Part shown: piece by piece, positions 8,010 to 16,981 of the stretch
Layout of the letters: every line of letters begins with the position of its first letter
Position numbering within the stretch: the first letter of the stretch is position 1
Assembly (NCBI GenBank): GCA_947502495.1
Contig: CANNAC010000004.1
Span: forward strand, 218,576 to 282,575
DNA from: an uncultured Flavobacteriaceae bacterium
GTDB taxonomy: Bacteria > Bacteroidota > Bacteroidia > Flavobacteriales > Flavobacteriaceae
Length of the DNA stretch: 64,000 nucleotides
Direction: 5' to 3'
Program-made: the position numbers and the translations under genes
The notes under the pieces: generated by a model
What the model was told of the DNA's origin: nothing
What the model saw: only the letters and a program-made list of their open reading frames with translations
Database searches by the model: none

Positions 8010-9944
8010 ATGAGATTTTTTTTAACCCTTTTCTTTTTAGTATTTACTTTAAGTTTTCAAGCGCAAGACCAAAGTAGAGAAGTTCTTTTTACTGTAGATG
8101 AAGAACCTGTTTATGCTTCGGAATTTATTCGTGTTTTTAATAAAAATTTGGACTTAGTTAAAGATGAGTCACAAAAGGATGTAGATGCATATTTAGAGCT
8201 TTTTGTAAACTATAAGCTTAAATTAAAAGAAGCAAAGACATTGGGGTTTGATACCATGCCTAAATATAAAAGGGAGTTGAGCAATTATAAAAATCAACTA
8301 GCTAAAAACTATTTAACCGATACCAAAGTAACCGATGCTTTAGTCGAAGAGGCTTATTATCGTGTTTCTAACGAGGTAAATGCTAGTCATATTTTAATTA
8401 GAGTCGACGAAGATGCAAGTCCAAAAGATACTTTAGCCGTGTATAATGAATTGCTTAAACTTAGAGATCGAGTTTTAACAGAAGGATATAAAGCAGTACA
8501 AAAAGAAGTACACGATGGTAAAACGCGGTATGCAGAAGATTTAGGTTATTTTTCTGGCTTTAAAATGGTTTATCCTTTTGAGAACGTAGCGTTTAATACG
8601 GAAATCGGAGAAGTTTCATTACCATTTAGGACCCAATTTGGTTATCACATAATAAATGTTTTAGATAAACGAGAATCTAGAGGGCAAAGAGAGATTGCGC
8701 ATATTATGATTAGCTTGGAAAAGGAAGATGCCGAAAGTAGAATTCAAGATATATACAAAAAGTTACAACAAGGCGAAGACTTTGCCTCTTTAGCAAAGCA
8801 ATTTTCGGAAGATAAAAGTACTTCGACTAAAGGTGGGAAGTTAGCTCCTTTTTCTAGTGGCGAATTACGTTCTCAAGAATTTGAAGACGAAGCTTTCACC
8901 ATAGAAACGGAAGGAACCTACACCGAGCCATTTCAATCTGATTTTGGATGGCATATTATGAAGCTTATCAAAAAGATAGAAACGGCTCCTTTTGAAGAAA
9001 TGAAGTCTACGTTAGAGGCAAAAGTAAAACGAGATAGCCGATCTAAATTAATAAGCACTTCTAGAATAAATAAACTAAAACAACGTTATGTAATATCTAA
9101 TGTAGATGAGGATTTAGTATATTTTACGTCGATATTAAATGCGGATTATTATAAAAGTAAATGGAAAGCACCATTAGGTTTTCCAATGGAGAACGCTTTT
9201 GTTAAAATCGAAAACAAACAGTTTACGTATAATGATTTTGCGAACTTCTTAATTAAAAGCCAACGAAGCAAAAGTACAAAACAATTACCTTTTGCAGATA
9301 TAGTAGCAAATGCATATACTGCGTTTTTAGACGAAAATATACTTGCGTATCAAGAAGAAAATCTAGAATTTGAAAATGAAGATTTTGCAAACATTCTTGG
9401 CGAATATCGCGATGGCTTGTTATTGTTTGATTTAATGGAAAATGAAATCTGGAAAGCTGCTGCTAATGATTCGGTAGCCGTGCAATCCTTTTATGCTGCA
9501 AACAAAGAGAATTACTTTTTTAATGAACGTGTGGATGCAGTTGTTGCTTCTTCCGCAAAAAAGAAAGATATCAGTAAAGTATCTAAATTACTTAAAAAAG
9601 GGAATAGCATTGCCGAAATAAAAAACACGGTGAATACCAAAGACCAAGTGAATGTGATCTTTACTTCGGGACTTATGGATATAGAGCATCAGGCATTACC
9701 AAAAGGTTTTTCGTTTAAAAAAGGCGTATCCAAAGTGCTTAGTCATAACGATTCTTATGTGGTAGTAAAAGTGAATGAGGTGCTTCCAAAAGCATACAAG
9801 ACATTGGAAGAAGCAAAAGGGAAAGTATCCAGTGACTTTCAAGATGCAAAAGAAAAAAACTGGTTAATAGAATTAAAAAACAAGTATAGCGTTTCTATTC
9901 ATCAAGAAGTATTAGAAACCGTGAAATCTAAATTAAATAAATAA
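8010..9944 (+). CDS. periplasmic parvulin-type peptidyl-prolyl isomerase (two PpiC domains)
   Basis: A 644-aa protein with signal peptide MRFFLTLFFLVFTLSFQAQ. Two parvulin domains follow at about residues 125-220 and 230-330, each with the pattern ASHIL... / AHIMI..., LA.(Q)FSEDKST, GG.L.PF and FG(Y/W)HI. The C-terminal ~300 residues form a long helical region as in chaperone-type foldases. It should assist folding of outer-membrane and secreted proteins. It is the first gene of a tightly packed operon; the next gene begins immediately after its stop codon. Confidence 0.9.
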   Translation: MRFFLTLFFLVFTLSFQAQDQSREVLFTVDEEPVYASEFIRVFNKNLDLVKDESQKDVDAYLELFVNYKLKLKEAKTLGFDTMPKYKRELSNYKNQLAKNYLTDTKVTDALVEEAYYRVSNEVNASHILIRVDEDASPKDTLAVYNELLKLRDRVLTEGYKAVQKEVHDGKTRYAEDLGYFSGFKMVYPFENVAFNTEIGEVSLPFRTQFGYHIINVLDKRESRGQREIAHIMISLEKEDAESRIQDIYKKLQQGEDFASLAKQFSEDKSTSTKGGKLAPFSSGELRSQEFEDEAFTIETEGTYTEPFQSDFGWHIMKLIKKIETAPFEEMKSTLEAKVKRDSRSKLISTSRINKLKQRYVISNVDEDLVYFTSILNADYYKSKWKAPLGFPMENAFVKIENKQFTYNDFANFLIKSQRSKSTKQLPFADIVANAYTAFLDENILAYQEENLEFENEDFANILGEYRDGLLLFDLMENEIWKAAANDSVAVQSFYAANKENYFFNERVDAVVASSAKKKDISKVSKLLKKGNSIAEIKNTVNTKDQVNVIFTSGLMDIEHQALPKGFSFKKGVSKVLSHNDSYVVVKVNEVLPKAYKTLEEAKGKVSSDFQDAKEKNWLIELKNKYSVSIHQEVLETVKSKLNK

Positions 9945-10808
9945 TTGAAGTTTACCTCATACATATTCCTTTTCGCTACTGTATTCCTATTCTTTTCTTG
10001 TGATTTTTTCCAAGAAACAGATAATAGAACTCCTGTAGCTAGAGTCAAAGATGCTTATTTGTATCAAGAAGATATACAGGATTTAATCTCTTCAGATGCA
10101 TCTAAAGAAGACAGCATTGTTTTAATCAACAATTATATTAAAGGTTGGGCAACACAGCAATTATTGGTGCAAGGGGCAAAACTGAATTTGAACGAAACAA
10201 AACTGAATCAATATAATAGATTAGTGGAGCAATATAAAAACGATTTGTATTCTAAAGCATATTTGGAAGCATTAGTAAATAGAGATTTAGATACCGTAGT
10301 TTCCCAAGAAGAAGCAGAGAAGTATTATGCAGATAATAAAGAAGCCTTTAAATTAAACGAAGAGCTTATTATGTTTCGCTATATTAATTTGGATGATAAA
10401 ATGAAAGAAGCCGATGCCATTGAAATCGCTAAAAAGTTTAGAAGGTTTGATGCAAAGGATAAAAGGGACTTAGATTCTATGTCCATTCAGTTTAAATCCT
10501 ACTCGCTAAATGATTCTATTTGGATTAGATGGAACCAAATAGTAGGTAAAATACCTGTAATTAATACAGATAATAAAGACGAACTGTTAAAAAAATCTAA
10601 TTTTATACAACTCAAAGATTCATTAGGTTTATATTTGATGCAAATTAATGACGTACTATTGCAAAACAGTACAGCTCCTTTAGAGTATGTAAAGCCAACA
10701 ATAGACCAAATTGTTATTAATAAGAGGAAGTTAGAGAAAATAAGAGAATTAGAAAAGGATATTACTAAAGATGCAATTACAAACAAAAAATTTGAAATCT
10801 ACAAATAA
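9945..10808 (+). CDS. lipoprotein of the SurA/parvulin operon, foldase-related
   Basis: A 287-aa protein read from a TTG codon directly abutting the previous stop (0 bp gap). That start yields a clean lipoprotein signal ending FFSC at about residue 19. The rest is helical and resembles the N-terminal chaperone part of SurA/PpiD-like proteins (VNRDLDTVVSQEEAEKYYAD), but no parvulin domain is visible. It is probably an outer-membrane or inner-membrane lipoprotein working with the two flanking isomerases. The relation to SurA is by pattern only. Confidence 0.75.
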   Translation: MKFTSYIFLFATVFLFFSCDFFQETDNRTPVARVKDAYLYQEDIQDLISSDASKEDSIVLINNYIKGWATQQLLVQGAKLNLNETKLNQYNRLVEQYKNDLYSKAYLEALVNRDLDTVVSQEEAEKYYADNKEAFKLNEELIMFRYINLDDKMKEADAIEIAKKFRRFDAKDKRDLDSMSIQFKSYSLNDSIWIRWNQIVGKIPVINTDNKDELLKKSNFIQLKDSLGLYLMQINDVLLQNSTAPLEYVKPTIDQIVINKRKLEKIRELEKDITKDAITNKKFEIYK

Positions 10809-10809
10809 A

Positions 10810-12228
10810 TTGAAACACCTATTTATACTAAGTATAGCAGTATTAATTACAAATGTATTAACTGCTCAAGAGATCATAGAAGATCAAGTAAAGGAAGAAG
10901 TTGCAACAGATAGCGTAAAGGCATCTTTGTCGAATCAAGCAACAAAAATTGATGGTGTAGCTGCGGTTGTTGGAGAGCATATTATCTTAGAATCGGATAT
11001 AGACAAAACCATTTTGCAAATGAAAGCGCAAGGGGTATCTACAGATGATATTCCTAGATGTCAATTATTTGGTTCTCTTTTAGAAAACAAACTATATGCA
11101 CATCATGCAGTACAAGATAGTATTGAGGTTTCGGATGCAGAAATAAGAAGCAATGTAGATTATCAAATACAACAATTTTTGTCGCAAACAGGAGGAGATA
11201 TGCAAGAGCTTCTAGACTTTTACAAAAAAGACGATGAAAAGAGTTTTAGAGAAGAAATGTTTGAGATTAATAAAGGCAATGAACTAGCAAAGCGTATGCA
11301 AGGTAGTATTATTGATGAGGTGGAAGTTACACCAGAAGAAGTTAGAATCTTTTTTAATAAAATACCAGTAGACGAAAGACCTAGATTTGGAACAGAACTT
11401 AAAGTGTCTCAAATTGTAATAGAGCCTAAAATAGCGCCAGAAGAAACGCAAAAGGTAATCAACAGACTTAAAGAATTTAAAACAGACGTATTAGAAAACG
11501 GTGCAAGTTTCCGTTCTAAAGTGGTGTTGTATACCGATGATAAAGCATCTGTAGCAAAAGGAGGTTTATATACTTTAAATAGAGAAAAGCCATTAATGGT
11601 AAAAGAGTTTAGAGATATTGCTTTTTCATTACAAGAAGGTGAAATATCCGATCCATTTGAAACAGACTTTGGGTACCATATTATTCAATTAGAAAAAATT
11701 AGAGGACAAGAATTTGATGTTCGTCATATTCTACTTATCCCACAAGTTTCAGAATCTGCAATTACAGAAGCTAAAGATGCTTTAGAAGATGTACGCCAAA
11801 AAGTAGTAAGTGGAGAAATGACTTTTGAGGATGCTGCAAGAAAGTATAGTGATGAAAAAGAAACGAAAAGTGAAGGCGGATTTTTAATAAATCCAGCAAC
11901 GCAAGATTATAATTTCGAATTAACTAAAATAGATACCGAATTATATACGCTAATTCAAGACTTAAAAGAAGGGGAAGTAAGTTTAGTGCAAACAGAACAA
12001 GACAGAACTGGAAAAGTAAAATTCAAAATATTACGTGTTACAGATAGAGTAGATGAGCACGAAGCAGATTACGCACGTGATTATTTAAAAATTAAAGAAC
12101 TAGCATTAACAGAAAAACGTTTCACTGCTATCGAGAAATGGCAAGATGAAAAAATCCTAGATACCTATATCAAAATTAATGGAGCACATAGAGATTGTGA
12201 TTTTTCTAGTAACTGGTTAAAGAAATAA
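10810..12228 (+). CDS. SurA-like periplasmic chaperone/peptidyl-prolyl isomerase
   Basis: A 472-aa protein. The best start is a TTG at 10810, one base after the previous stop; it gives the signal peptide MKHLFILSIAVLITNVLTAQ. A SurA N-terminal helical region follows (IDGVAAVVGEHIILESDIDK). Two parvulin domains come next, around residues 170-290 (LKVSQIVIEP, FGYHIIQLEKIRGQ) and 290-390 (DVRHILLIPQ, YSDEKETKSEGG). It should escort beta-barrel proteins across the periplasm. The two TTG starts in this operon suggest moderated translation. Confidence 0.88.
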   Translation: MKHLFILSIAVLITNVLTAQEIIEDQVKEEVATDSVKASLSNQATKIDGVAAVVGEHIILESDIDKTILQMKAQGVSTDDIPRCQLFGSLLENKLYAHHAVQDSIEVSDAEIRSNVDYQIQQFLSQTGGDMQELLDFYKKDDEKSFREEMFEINKGNELAKRMQGSIIDEVEVTPEEVRIFFNKIPVDERPRFGTELKVSQIVIEPKIAPEETQKVINRLKEFKTDVLENGASFRSKVVLYTDDKASVAKGGLYTLNREKPLMVKEFRDIAFSLQEGEISDPFETDFGYHIIQLEKIRGQEFDVRHILLIPQVSESAITEAKDALEDVRQKVVSGEMTFEDAARKYSDEKETKSEGGFLINPATQDYNFELTKIDTELYTLIQDLKEGEVSLVQTEQDRTGKVKFKILRVTDRVDEHEADYARDYLKIKELALTEKRFTAIEKWQDEKILDTYIKINGAHRDCDFSSNWLKK

Positions 12229-12229
12229 T

Positions 12230-13183
12230 ATGTCTGACGTAGCAGCTGTAGAACAATTTGTAAAAAAATACAAAGACTTAAGACAAGAGATTGCTAAAGT
12301 CATTGTAGGACAAGATGAAGTAGTAAACCAAATCCTGATCGCTATATTTTCAGGAGGACATGCGCTTCTAATTGGTGTACCAGGTTTGGCAAAAACCCTA
12401 ATGGTAAATACAATTGCACAAACGCTAGGATTAGATTTTAAAAGAATACAGTTTACTCCAGATTTAATGCCTAGTGATATTTTAGGTAGTGAAATCCTAG
12501 ACGAAAACAGAAACTTCAAGTTTATAAAAGGACCAATATTTGCTAATATTATTTTAGCAGATGAAATCAATAGAACGCCTCCTAAAACACAAGCAGCACT
12601 TTTAGAAGCAATGCAAGAAAGAGCGGTTACTGTTTCTGGACATCATTATAAATTAAGTTTACCCTATTTTGTTTTAGCGACACAAAACCCAATTGAGCAA
12701 GAAGGAACATACCCGTTACCAGAAGCGCAGTTAGATAGATTTATGTTTGCTATACATTTAGATTATCCTTCTTTTCAAGAAGAAGTTCAAGTGGTAAAAG
12801 CTACAACATCCGATGTGAAAGCAAAAGTGAATACGTTGTTTTCTGCGGAAGAAATCATTGGTTTTCAACAACTTATTCGTCGTATTCCAGTTGCAGATAA
12901 TGTAATAGAATATGCAGTGAAAATGGTGGCTAAAACAAGACCCAATAGCGATACTGCAGCCGATTTAGTTAAAAATTATATCGATTGGGGAGCAGGACCA
13001 AGAGCTTCTCAAAACTTAATATTAGCAGCAAAAACACATGCCGTTATAAACGGTAAATTTTCTCCGGATATGGAAGACGTTCAAGCAGTAGCTACCAGTA
13101 TTCTTCGTCATCGTATTATCAAAAATTATAAAGCGGAAGCAGAAGGTATTTCCGAAGAACAAATAATTAAAAGCTTATTTTAA
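12230..13183 (+). CDS. MoxR-family AAA+ ATPase
   Basis: A 317-aa AAA+ protein with Walker A (GVPGLAKT, near residue 45), Walker B (LADEINRTPPKTQAALLEAMQE, read as ADEIN) and the LATQNPIEQEGTYPLPEAQLDRF block diagnostic of MoxR. MoxR ATPases act as chaperones that activate VWA-domain partners or assemble metal cofactors. It starts 1 bp after the SurA-like gene and ends the operon. The usual DUF58 and VWA partner genes are not present downstream here, so its target may be linked to the envelope-folding genes. Confidence 0.9.
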   Translation: MSDVAAVEQFVKKYKDLRQEIAKVIVGQDEVVNQILIAIFSGGHALLIGVPGLAKTLMVNTIAQTLGLDFKRIQFTPDLMPSDILGSEILDENRNFKFIKGPIFANIILADEINRTPPKTQAALLEAMQERAVTVSGHHYKLSLPYFVLATQNPIEQEGTYPLPEAQLDRFMFAIHLDYPSFQEEVQVVKATTSDVKAKVNTLFSAEEIIGFQQLIRRIPVADNVIEYAVKMVAKTRPNSDTAADLVKNYIDWGAGPRASQNLILAAKTHAVINGKFSPDMEDVQAVATSILRHRIIKNYKAEAEGISEEQIIKSLF

Positions 13184-13613
13184 TATATTCTTCTTACCTA
13201 GAATCACTTTTATAGTACCATATTACCTGCTTCTCTTCTAAATATTTTCCTCGTAATATTAATTTAGAACGGTTACAAATAGATTGTTTAGCAATATTTC
13301 GAACTTCATTTATTAATTTACTATTTTTCACTTCTTAAATTATCGTATTCGCAATGACGAGTCTCAAAAGAGTCGTTTTGTTGGTGTATATTTAATCATT
13401 CCAGCATATCTTTAATTATTTTTTAAACTCTTCTAAATTTTGTAATTTCGCTTGATATTTTAAAAAATCAACCTTTTATCTTTTTTACAAATGCATATTT
13501 TTTCATTAATATAATTTAAGTATTAGCGAAACCAACGAAAACGTTTGATATATAACATTTTCTCAAAATAAAATTCCATTTAAGTAAGATTGAAAAGAAT
13601 TATTCCAGTTAAT
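13184..13613 (+). other. 430-bp intergenic region between moxR-type gene and acnB
   Basis: No gene was recognised here. It is very AT-rich. Around 13350-13380 there is an imperfect inverted repeat (CTC-AAAA-GAG with flanking ACGA/TCGT) followed by TTTTG, a weak terminator candidate for the moxR operon. No complete TTG/TAnnTTTG promoter could be found for acnB by eye, although transcription must start in this stretch or read through. Confidence 0.4.
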
Positions 13614-16388
13614 ATGAACACATATAAAGATTACCTTAAAGAGATTGAAGACAGAAAAGAATTAGGTCTTCACCCTAAGCCAATTGATGGTGCTGAATTA
13701 CTTAGCGAAATTATTACTCAAATTAAAGATGTAGATAATGCGGATAGAGAAGAATCTCTAAACTTCTTTATTTATAATGTTTTACCTGGTACAACAAGTG
13801 CTGCAAGTGTTAAAGCTAAGTTTCTAAAAGAAATCATTTTAGGAGAGTCTACTGTGGAAGAGATTACTCCAACTTTTGCTTTAGAGCAATTGTCGCACAT
13901 GAAAGGTGGACCTTCAGTAAAGGTATTGTTAGATATAGCTTTAGGTAATGATGCTGGTTTGGCAAAACAGGCTGCTGAAATTTTAAAAACACAAGTTTTC
14001 CTTTACGAAGCAGATACTTCCCGTTTAGAAGAAGCATTCAAAGCAGGTAGTGAAATAGCAAAAGATATTATAGAAAGTTATGCGAAGGCAGAATTTTTCA
14101 CGAAACTTCCGGAAATAGAGGAAACAATAGACGTAGTTACTTATGTTGCTGGAGTTGGTGATATCTCTACCGATTTATTATCTCCAGGAGGAGATGCACA
14201 CTCAAGATCCGATCGTGAGTTACATGGTCAATGTATGTTCGAACATAATAAAGACATGCAAAATGAATTATTAGCTTTAAAAGAACAACATCCAGATAAG
14301 CGTGTAATGCTAATTGCAGAAAAAGGAACCATGGGAGTTGGTTCTTCTAGAATGTCTGGTGTAAACAATGTGGCTTTATGGACAGGTGTTCCTTTTAGTC
14401 CATATGTACCATTTATTAATTTTGCTCCTGTAATTGCAGGGACTAATGGTATTGCTCCAATTTTCTTAACAACAGTTGGTGTAACAGGAGGTATTGGTTT
14501 AGATCTTAAAAACTGGGTACAACAAAAAGATGCAGAAGGAAATACTATTCGTGATGCAGATGGGGAGCCAATATTAAAAGAAATGTATTCTGTAGCTACA
14601 GGTACCATTCTTACCATTAATACAAAAGAGAAAAAATTATACAACGGAGATAAAGAACTTAAAGATATTTCTGCAGCATTTACACCACAAAAAATGGAGT
14701 TTATGAAAGCAGGTGGTTCTTATGCTGTTGTTTTTGGTAAAAAATTACAAACCTTTGCTGCAAAAACCTTAGGAATTGAAGCGCCTCAAGTATATGCTAC
14801 TTCTAAAGAAGTGTCTATCGAAGGACAAGGTTTAACAGCGGTTGAAAAAATATTTAATAAAAATGCAGTAGGAACTTCAGGAGCAACTTTACATGCTGGT
14901 TCTTACGTACGTGCAGAAGTTAATATCGTAGGTTCTCAAGATACTACAGGATTAATGACTTCTCAAGAATTAGAGATGATGGCTGCTACAGTGATTTCTC
15001 CAATTGTGGATGGAGCATACCAATCTGGTTGTCATACCGCTTCGGTTTGGGATGATAAGTCTAAAGCTAACATTCCAAGATTAATGAGCTTCATGAACGA
15101 TTTTGGTTTAATTACTGGTCGTGATCCTAAAGGGAAGTACTTTCCAATGACAGACGTTATTCATAAAGTACTTAATGATATTACCGTAGGAGATTGGGAT
15201 ATCATTATTGGTGGAGATTCTCACACGCGTATGTCTAAAGGTGTTGCTTTTGGAGCAGATTCAGGAACCGTTGCCTTGGCATTAGCTACAGGTGAGGCTT
15301 CAATGCCAATTCCAGAGTCGGTTAAAGTAACTTTTAAAGGACAAATGAAATCGTATATGGATTTCCGTGATGTTGTTCACGCAACACAATCGCAAATGTT
15401 AAAACAATTTGGTGGTGAAAACGTATTCCAAGGTCGTGTGATCGAAGTACATATTGGTACTTTAACGGCCGATGAAGCATTTACTTTTACAGATTGGACT
15501 GCAGAAATGAAAGCAAAAGCATCTATTTGTATTTCTGAAGATGATACTTTGATTGAATCTTTAGAGATTGCAAAAGGTCGTATCCAAATCATGATTGAAA
15601 AAGGAATGGACAATGCGAAACAAGTACTTCAAGGTTTAGTAAATAAAGCAGAAACTAGAATTATAGAGCTTAAAACGGGTATGAAACCATCTTTAAGACC
15701 TGATGCTAACGCTAAATATCATGCAGAAGTTATTATTGATTTAGATGAAATTTCGGAACCAATGATCGCAGATCCAGATGTAAATAACGATGATGTTTCT
15801 AAACGTTACACACATGATAATATTAGACCATTATCTTTTTACGGAGGAACTAAAAAAGTAGATTTAGGTTTCGTAGGATCTTGTATGGTTCACAAAGGGG
15901 ATATGAAAATATTAGCTCAAATGTTGAAAAACGTAGAAGCGCAATATGGTAAAGTAGAATTTAAAGCACCTTTAATAGTTGCACCGCCTACTTATAATAT
16001 TGTAGATGAGTTGAAAGCCGAAGGAGATTGGGAAGTTTTAGTAAGATACTCTGGTTTCGAGTTCGATGACAATGCGCCTAAAGGAGAAGCACGTACCGGA
16101 TACGAAAACATGTTATACTTAGAGCGTCCAGGATGTAACTTATGTATGGGGAACCAAGAAAAAGCGGCACCAGGAGATACAGTAATGGCAACTTCAACTC
16201 GTTTATTCCAAGGTAGAGTTGTAAAAGATTCTGGAGAGAAAAAAGGGGAATCCTTATTGTCTTCTACACCGGTTGTAGTTTTATCTACCATTTTAGGAAG
16301 AACTCCTACTATGGCAGAATATGAAGCTGCTGTAGATGGTATTGTTTTAACAAAATTCAAGCCATCAACTAAACAATTAGTTAGATAA
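13614..16388 (+). CDS. acnB: bifunctional aconitate hydratase 2 / 2-methylisocitrate dehydratase
   Basis: A 924-aa protein of the AcnB type: N-terminal HEAT-like helical domain (to about residue 160), swivel domain, then the aconitase catalytic domains. The [4Fe-4S] ligands are visible as Cys757 (GSCMVHKGD) and Cys841/Cys844 (GCNLCMGN). It interconverts citrate and isocitrate in the TCA cycle and may act on 2-methylisocitrate. The start ATG at 13614 matches the family N-terminus MNTYKDYLKEI; an upstream in-frame TTG at 13590 is rejected. It is about 60 residues longer than E. coli AcnB (865 aa). A strong terminator follows. Confidence 0.95.
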   Translation: MNTYKDYLKEIEDRKELGLHPKPIDGAELLSEIITQIKDVDNADREESLNFFIYNVLPGTTSAASVKAKFLKEIILGESTVEEITPTFALEQLSHMKGGPSVKVLLDIALGNDAGLAKQAAEILKTQVFLYEADTSRLEEAFKAGSEIAKDIIESYAKAEFFTKLPEIEETIDVVTYVAGVGDISTDLLSPGGDAHSRSDRELHGQCMFEHNKDMQNELLALKEQHPDKRVMLIAEKGTMGVGSSRMSGVNNVALWTGVPFSPYVPFINFAPVIAGTNGIAPIFLTTVGVTGGIGLDLKNWVQQKDAEGNTIRDADGEPILKEMYSVATGTILTINTKEKKLYNGDKELKDISAAFTPQKMEFMKAGGSYAVVFGKKLQTFAAKTLGIEAPQVYATSKEVSIEGQGLTAVEKIFNKNAVGTSGATLHAGSYVRAEVNIVGSQDTTGLMTSQELEMMAATVISPIVDGAYQSGCHTASVWDDKSKANIPRLMSFMNDFGLITGRDPKGKYFPMTDVIHKVLNDITVGDWDIIIGGDSHTRMSKGVAFGADSGTVALALATGEASMPIPESVKVTFKGQMKSYMDFRDVVHATQSQMLKQFGGENVFQGRVIEVHIGTLTADEAFTFTDWTAEMKAKASICISEDDTLIESLEIAKGRIQIMIEKGMDNAKQVLQGLVNKAETRIIELKTGMKPSLRPDANAKYHAEVIIDLDEISEPMIADPDVNNDDVSKRYTHDNIRPLSFYGGTKKVDLGFVGSCMVHKGDMKILAQMLKNVEAQYGKVEFKAPLIVAPPTYNIVDELKAEGDWEVLVRYSGFEFDDNAPKGEARTGYENMLYLERPGCNLCMGNQEKAAPGDTVMATSTRLFQGRVVKDSGEKKGESLLSSTPVVVLSTILGRTPTMAEYEAAVDGIVLTKFKPSTKQLVR

Positions 16389-16413
16389 TCAACAGATTAG
16401 CTTACCATAAATC

Positions 16414-16446
16414 AAAATCCCGAGTCTTAGATTCGGGATTTTTGTT
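16414..16446 (+). terminator. rho-independent terminator of acnB
   Basis: A perfect 10-bp stem (AAAATCCCGA at 16414-16423 with TCGGGATTTT at 16433-16442), a 9-nt loop, and a following T-rich stretch, 25 bp after the acnB stop. Confidence 0.9.
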
Positions 16447-16497
16447 TTAAACGCATTTCTATTCATTCTCAAGTATCCGTTGTTGCGTCCATAATTT

Positions 16498-16645
16498 GGG
16501 CGTTACCACAAGGGTCGGGCTTTCCGCTATATCTTTTTTTAACATCATCGTAAAAAAGGAACAATAGGATAGCATCTTAAATAAACCTTTTAATACGTAT
16601 TTAGGTCCTTATAAAAAAAAAGGATGCCACTGCAATCCCTAACGC
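16498..16645 (+). repeat. dispersed intergenic repeat, copy 1
   Basis: A non-coding element bounded by GGGCGTTAC at the left and CCCTAACGC at the right, so its ends are partly inverted. Internal landmarks are GTCGGGCTTTCCGCTATATC followed by a T-run, and an A-run followed by AGGATGCCACTGCAATCC. A second copy with the same landmarks in the same order is at 63439-63605. From memory, similar elements occur in many flavobacterial genomes. It contains no ORF. Confidence 0.7.
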
Positions 16646-16718
16646 AAATAATCGAGAGTTCTAAAACCTAAGTATTCGTGTAGATTTACCATTTCATTGT
16701 CCCCTTGAGTATTATTGA

Positions 16719-16738
16719 AATGAAAATATCTTTTCATT
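16719..16738. other. perfect 8-bp hairpin in the acnB-acnA gap
   Basis: AATGAAAA and TTTTCATT form an 8-bp stem with a TATC loop. No T-run follows, so it is not an obvious terminator; it could be an operator or RNA structure. The rest of the gap (16646-16787) shows nothing recognisable. Confidence 0.35.
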
Positions 16739-16787
16739 GAAGATACCGAGCGTAGGGCATAGGGGTGTTTTTAGAAGTAAAGCATAT

Positions 16788-16819
16788 AAAAAGCCTGAAT
16801 CTTAGATTCGGGCTTTTTT
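16788..16819 (+). terminator. second terminator-like hairpin upstream of the second aconitase gene
   Basis: A 13-bp stem with one G-U pair (AAAAGCCTGAATC with GATTCGGGCTTTT) and a 3-nt loop, then T-rich sequence. Since no gene lies between it and the acnB terminator, it must end read-through or an unannotated transcript from the repeat region. Confidence 0.75.
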
Positions 16820-16981
16820 GTGTTTTAAAGTTTCCGAGTATTATAGAATATATCCTTTTAAATTTGGAGCAAGTACCGCATAGAAAAAACTTATTTTGGT
16901 ATCATTATTTATATGTTAATTCCGTTTTTAAAGTCATTCTACATTTTGTATATTAGTAGGATAAAATTAAAACAAAATACT

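Noticed and set aside
13340..13380. CGCAATGACGA-type sequence resembling a REP motif common in many bacteria
   Set aside because: Only about 11 bases match the remembered motif and no second copy was seen in the window.
15992..16360. Minus-strand frames inside acnB (also 14228-14644, 15377-15613)
   Set aside because: All antisense to acnB and without protein-like features.
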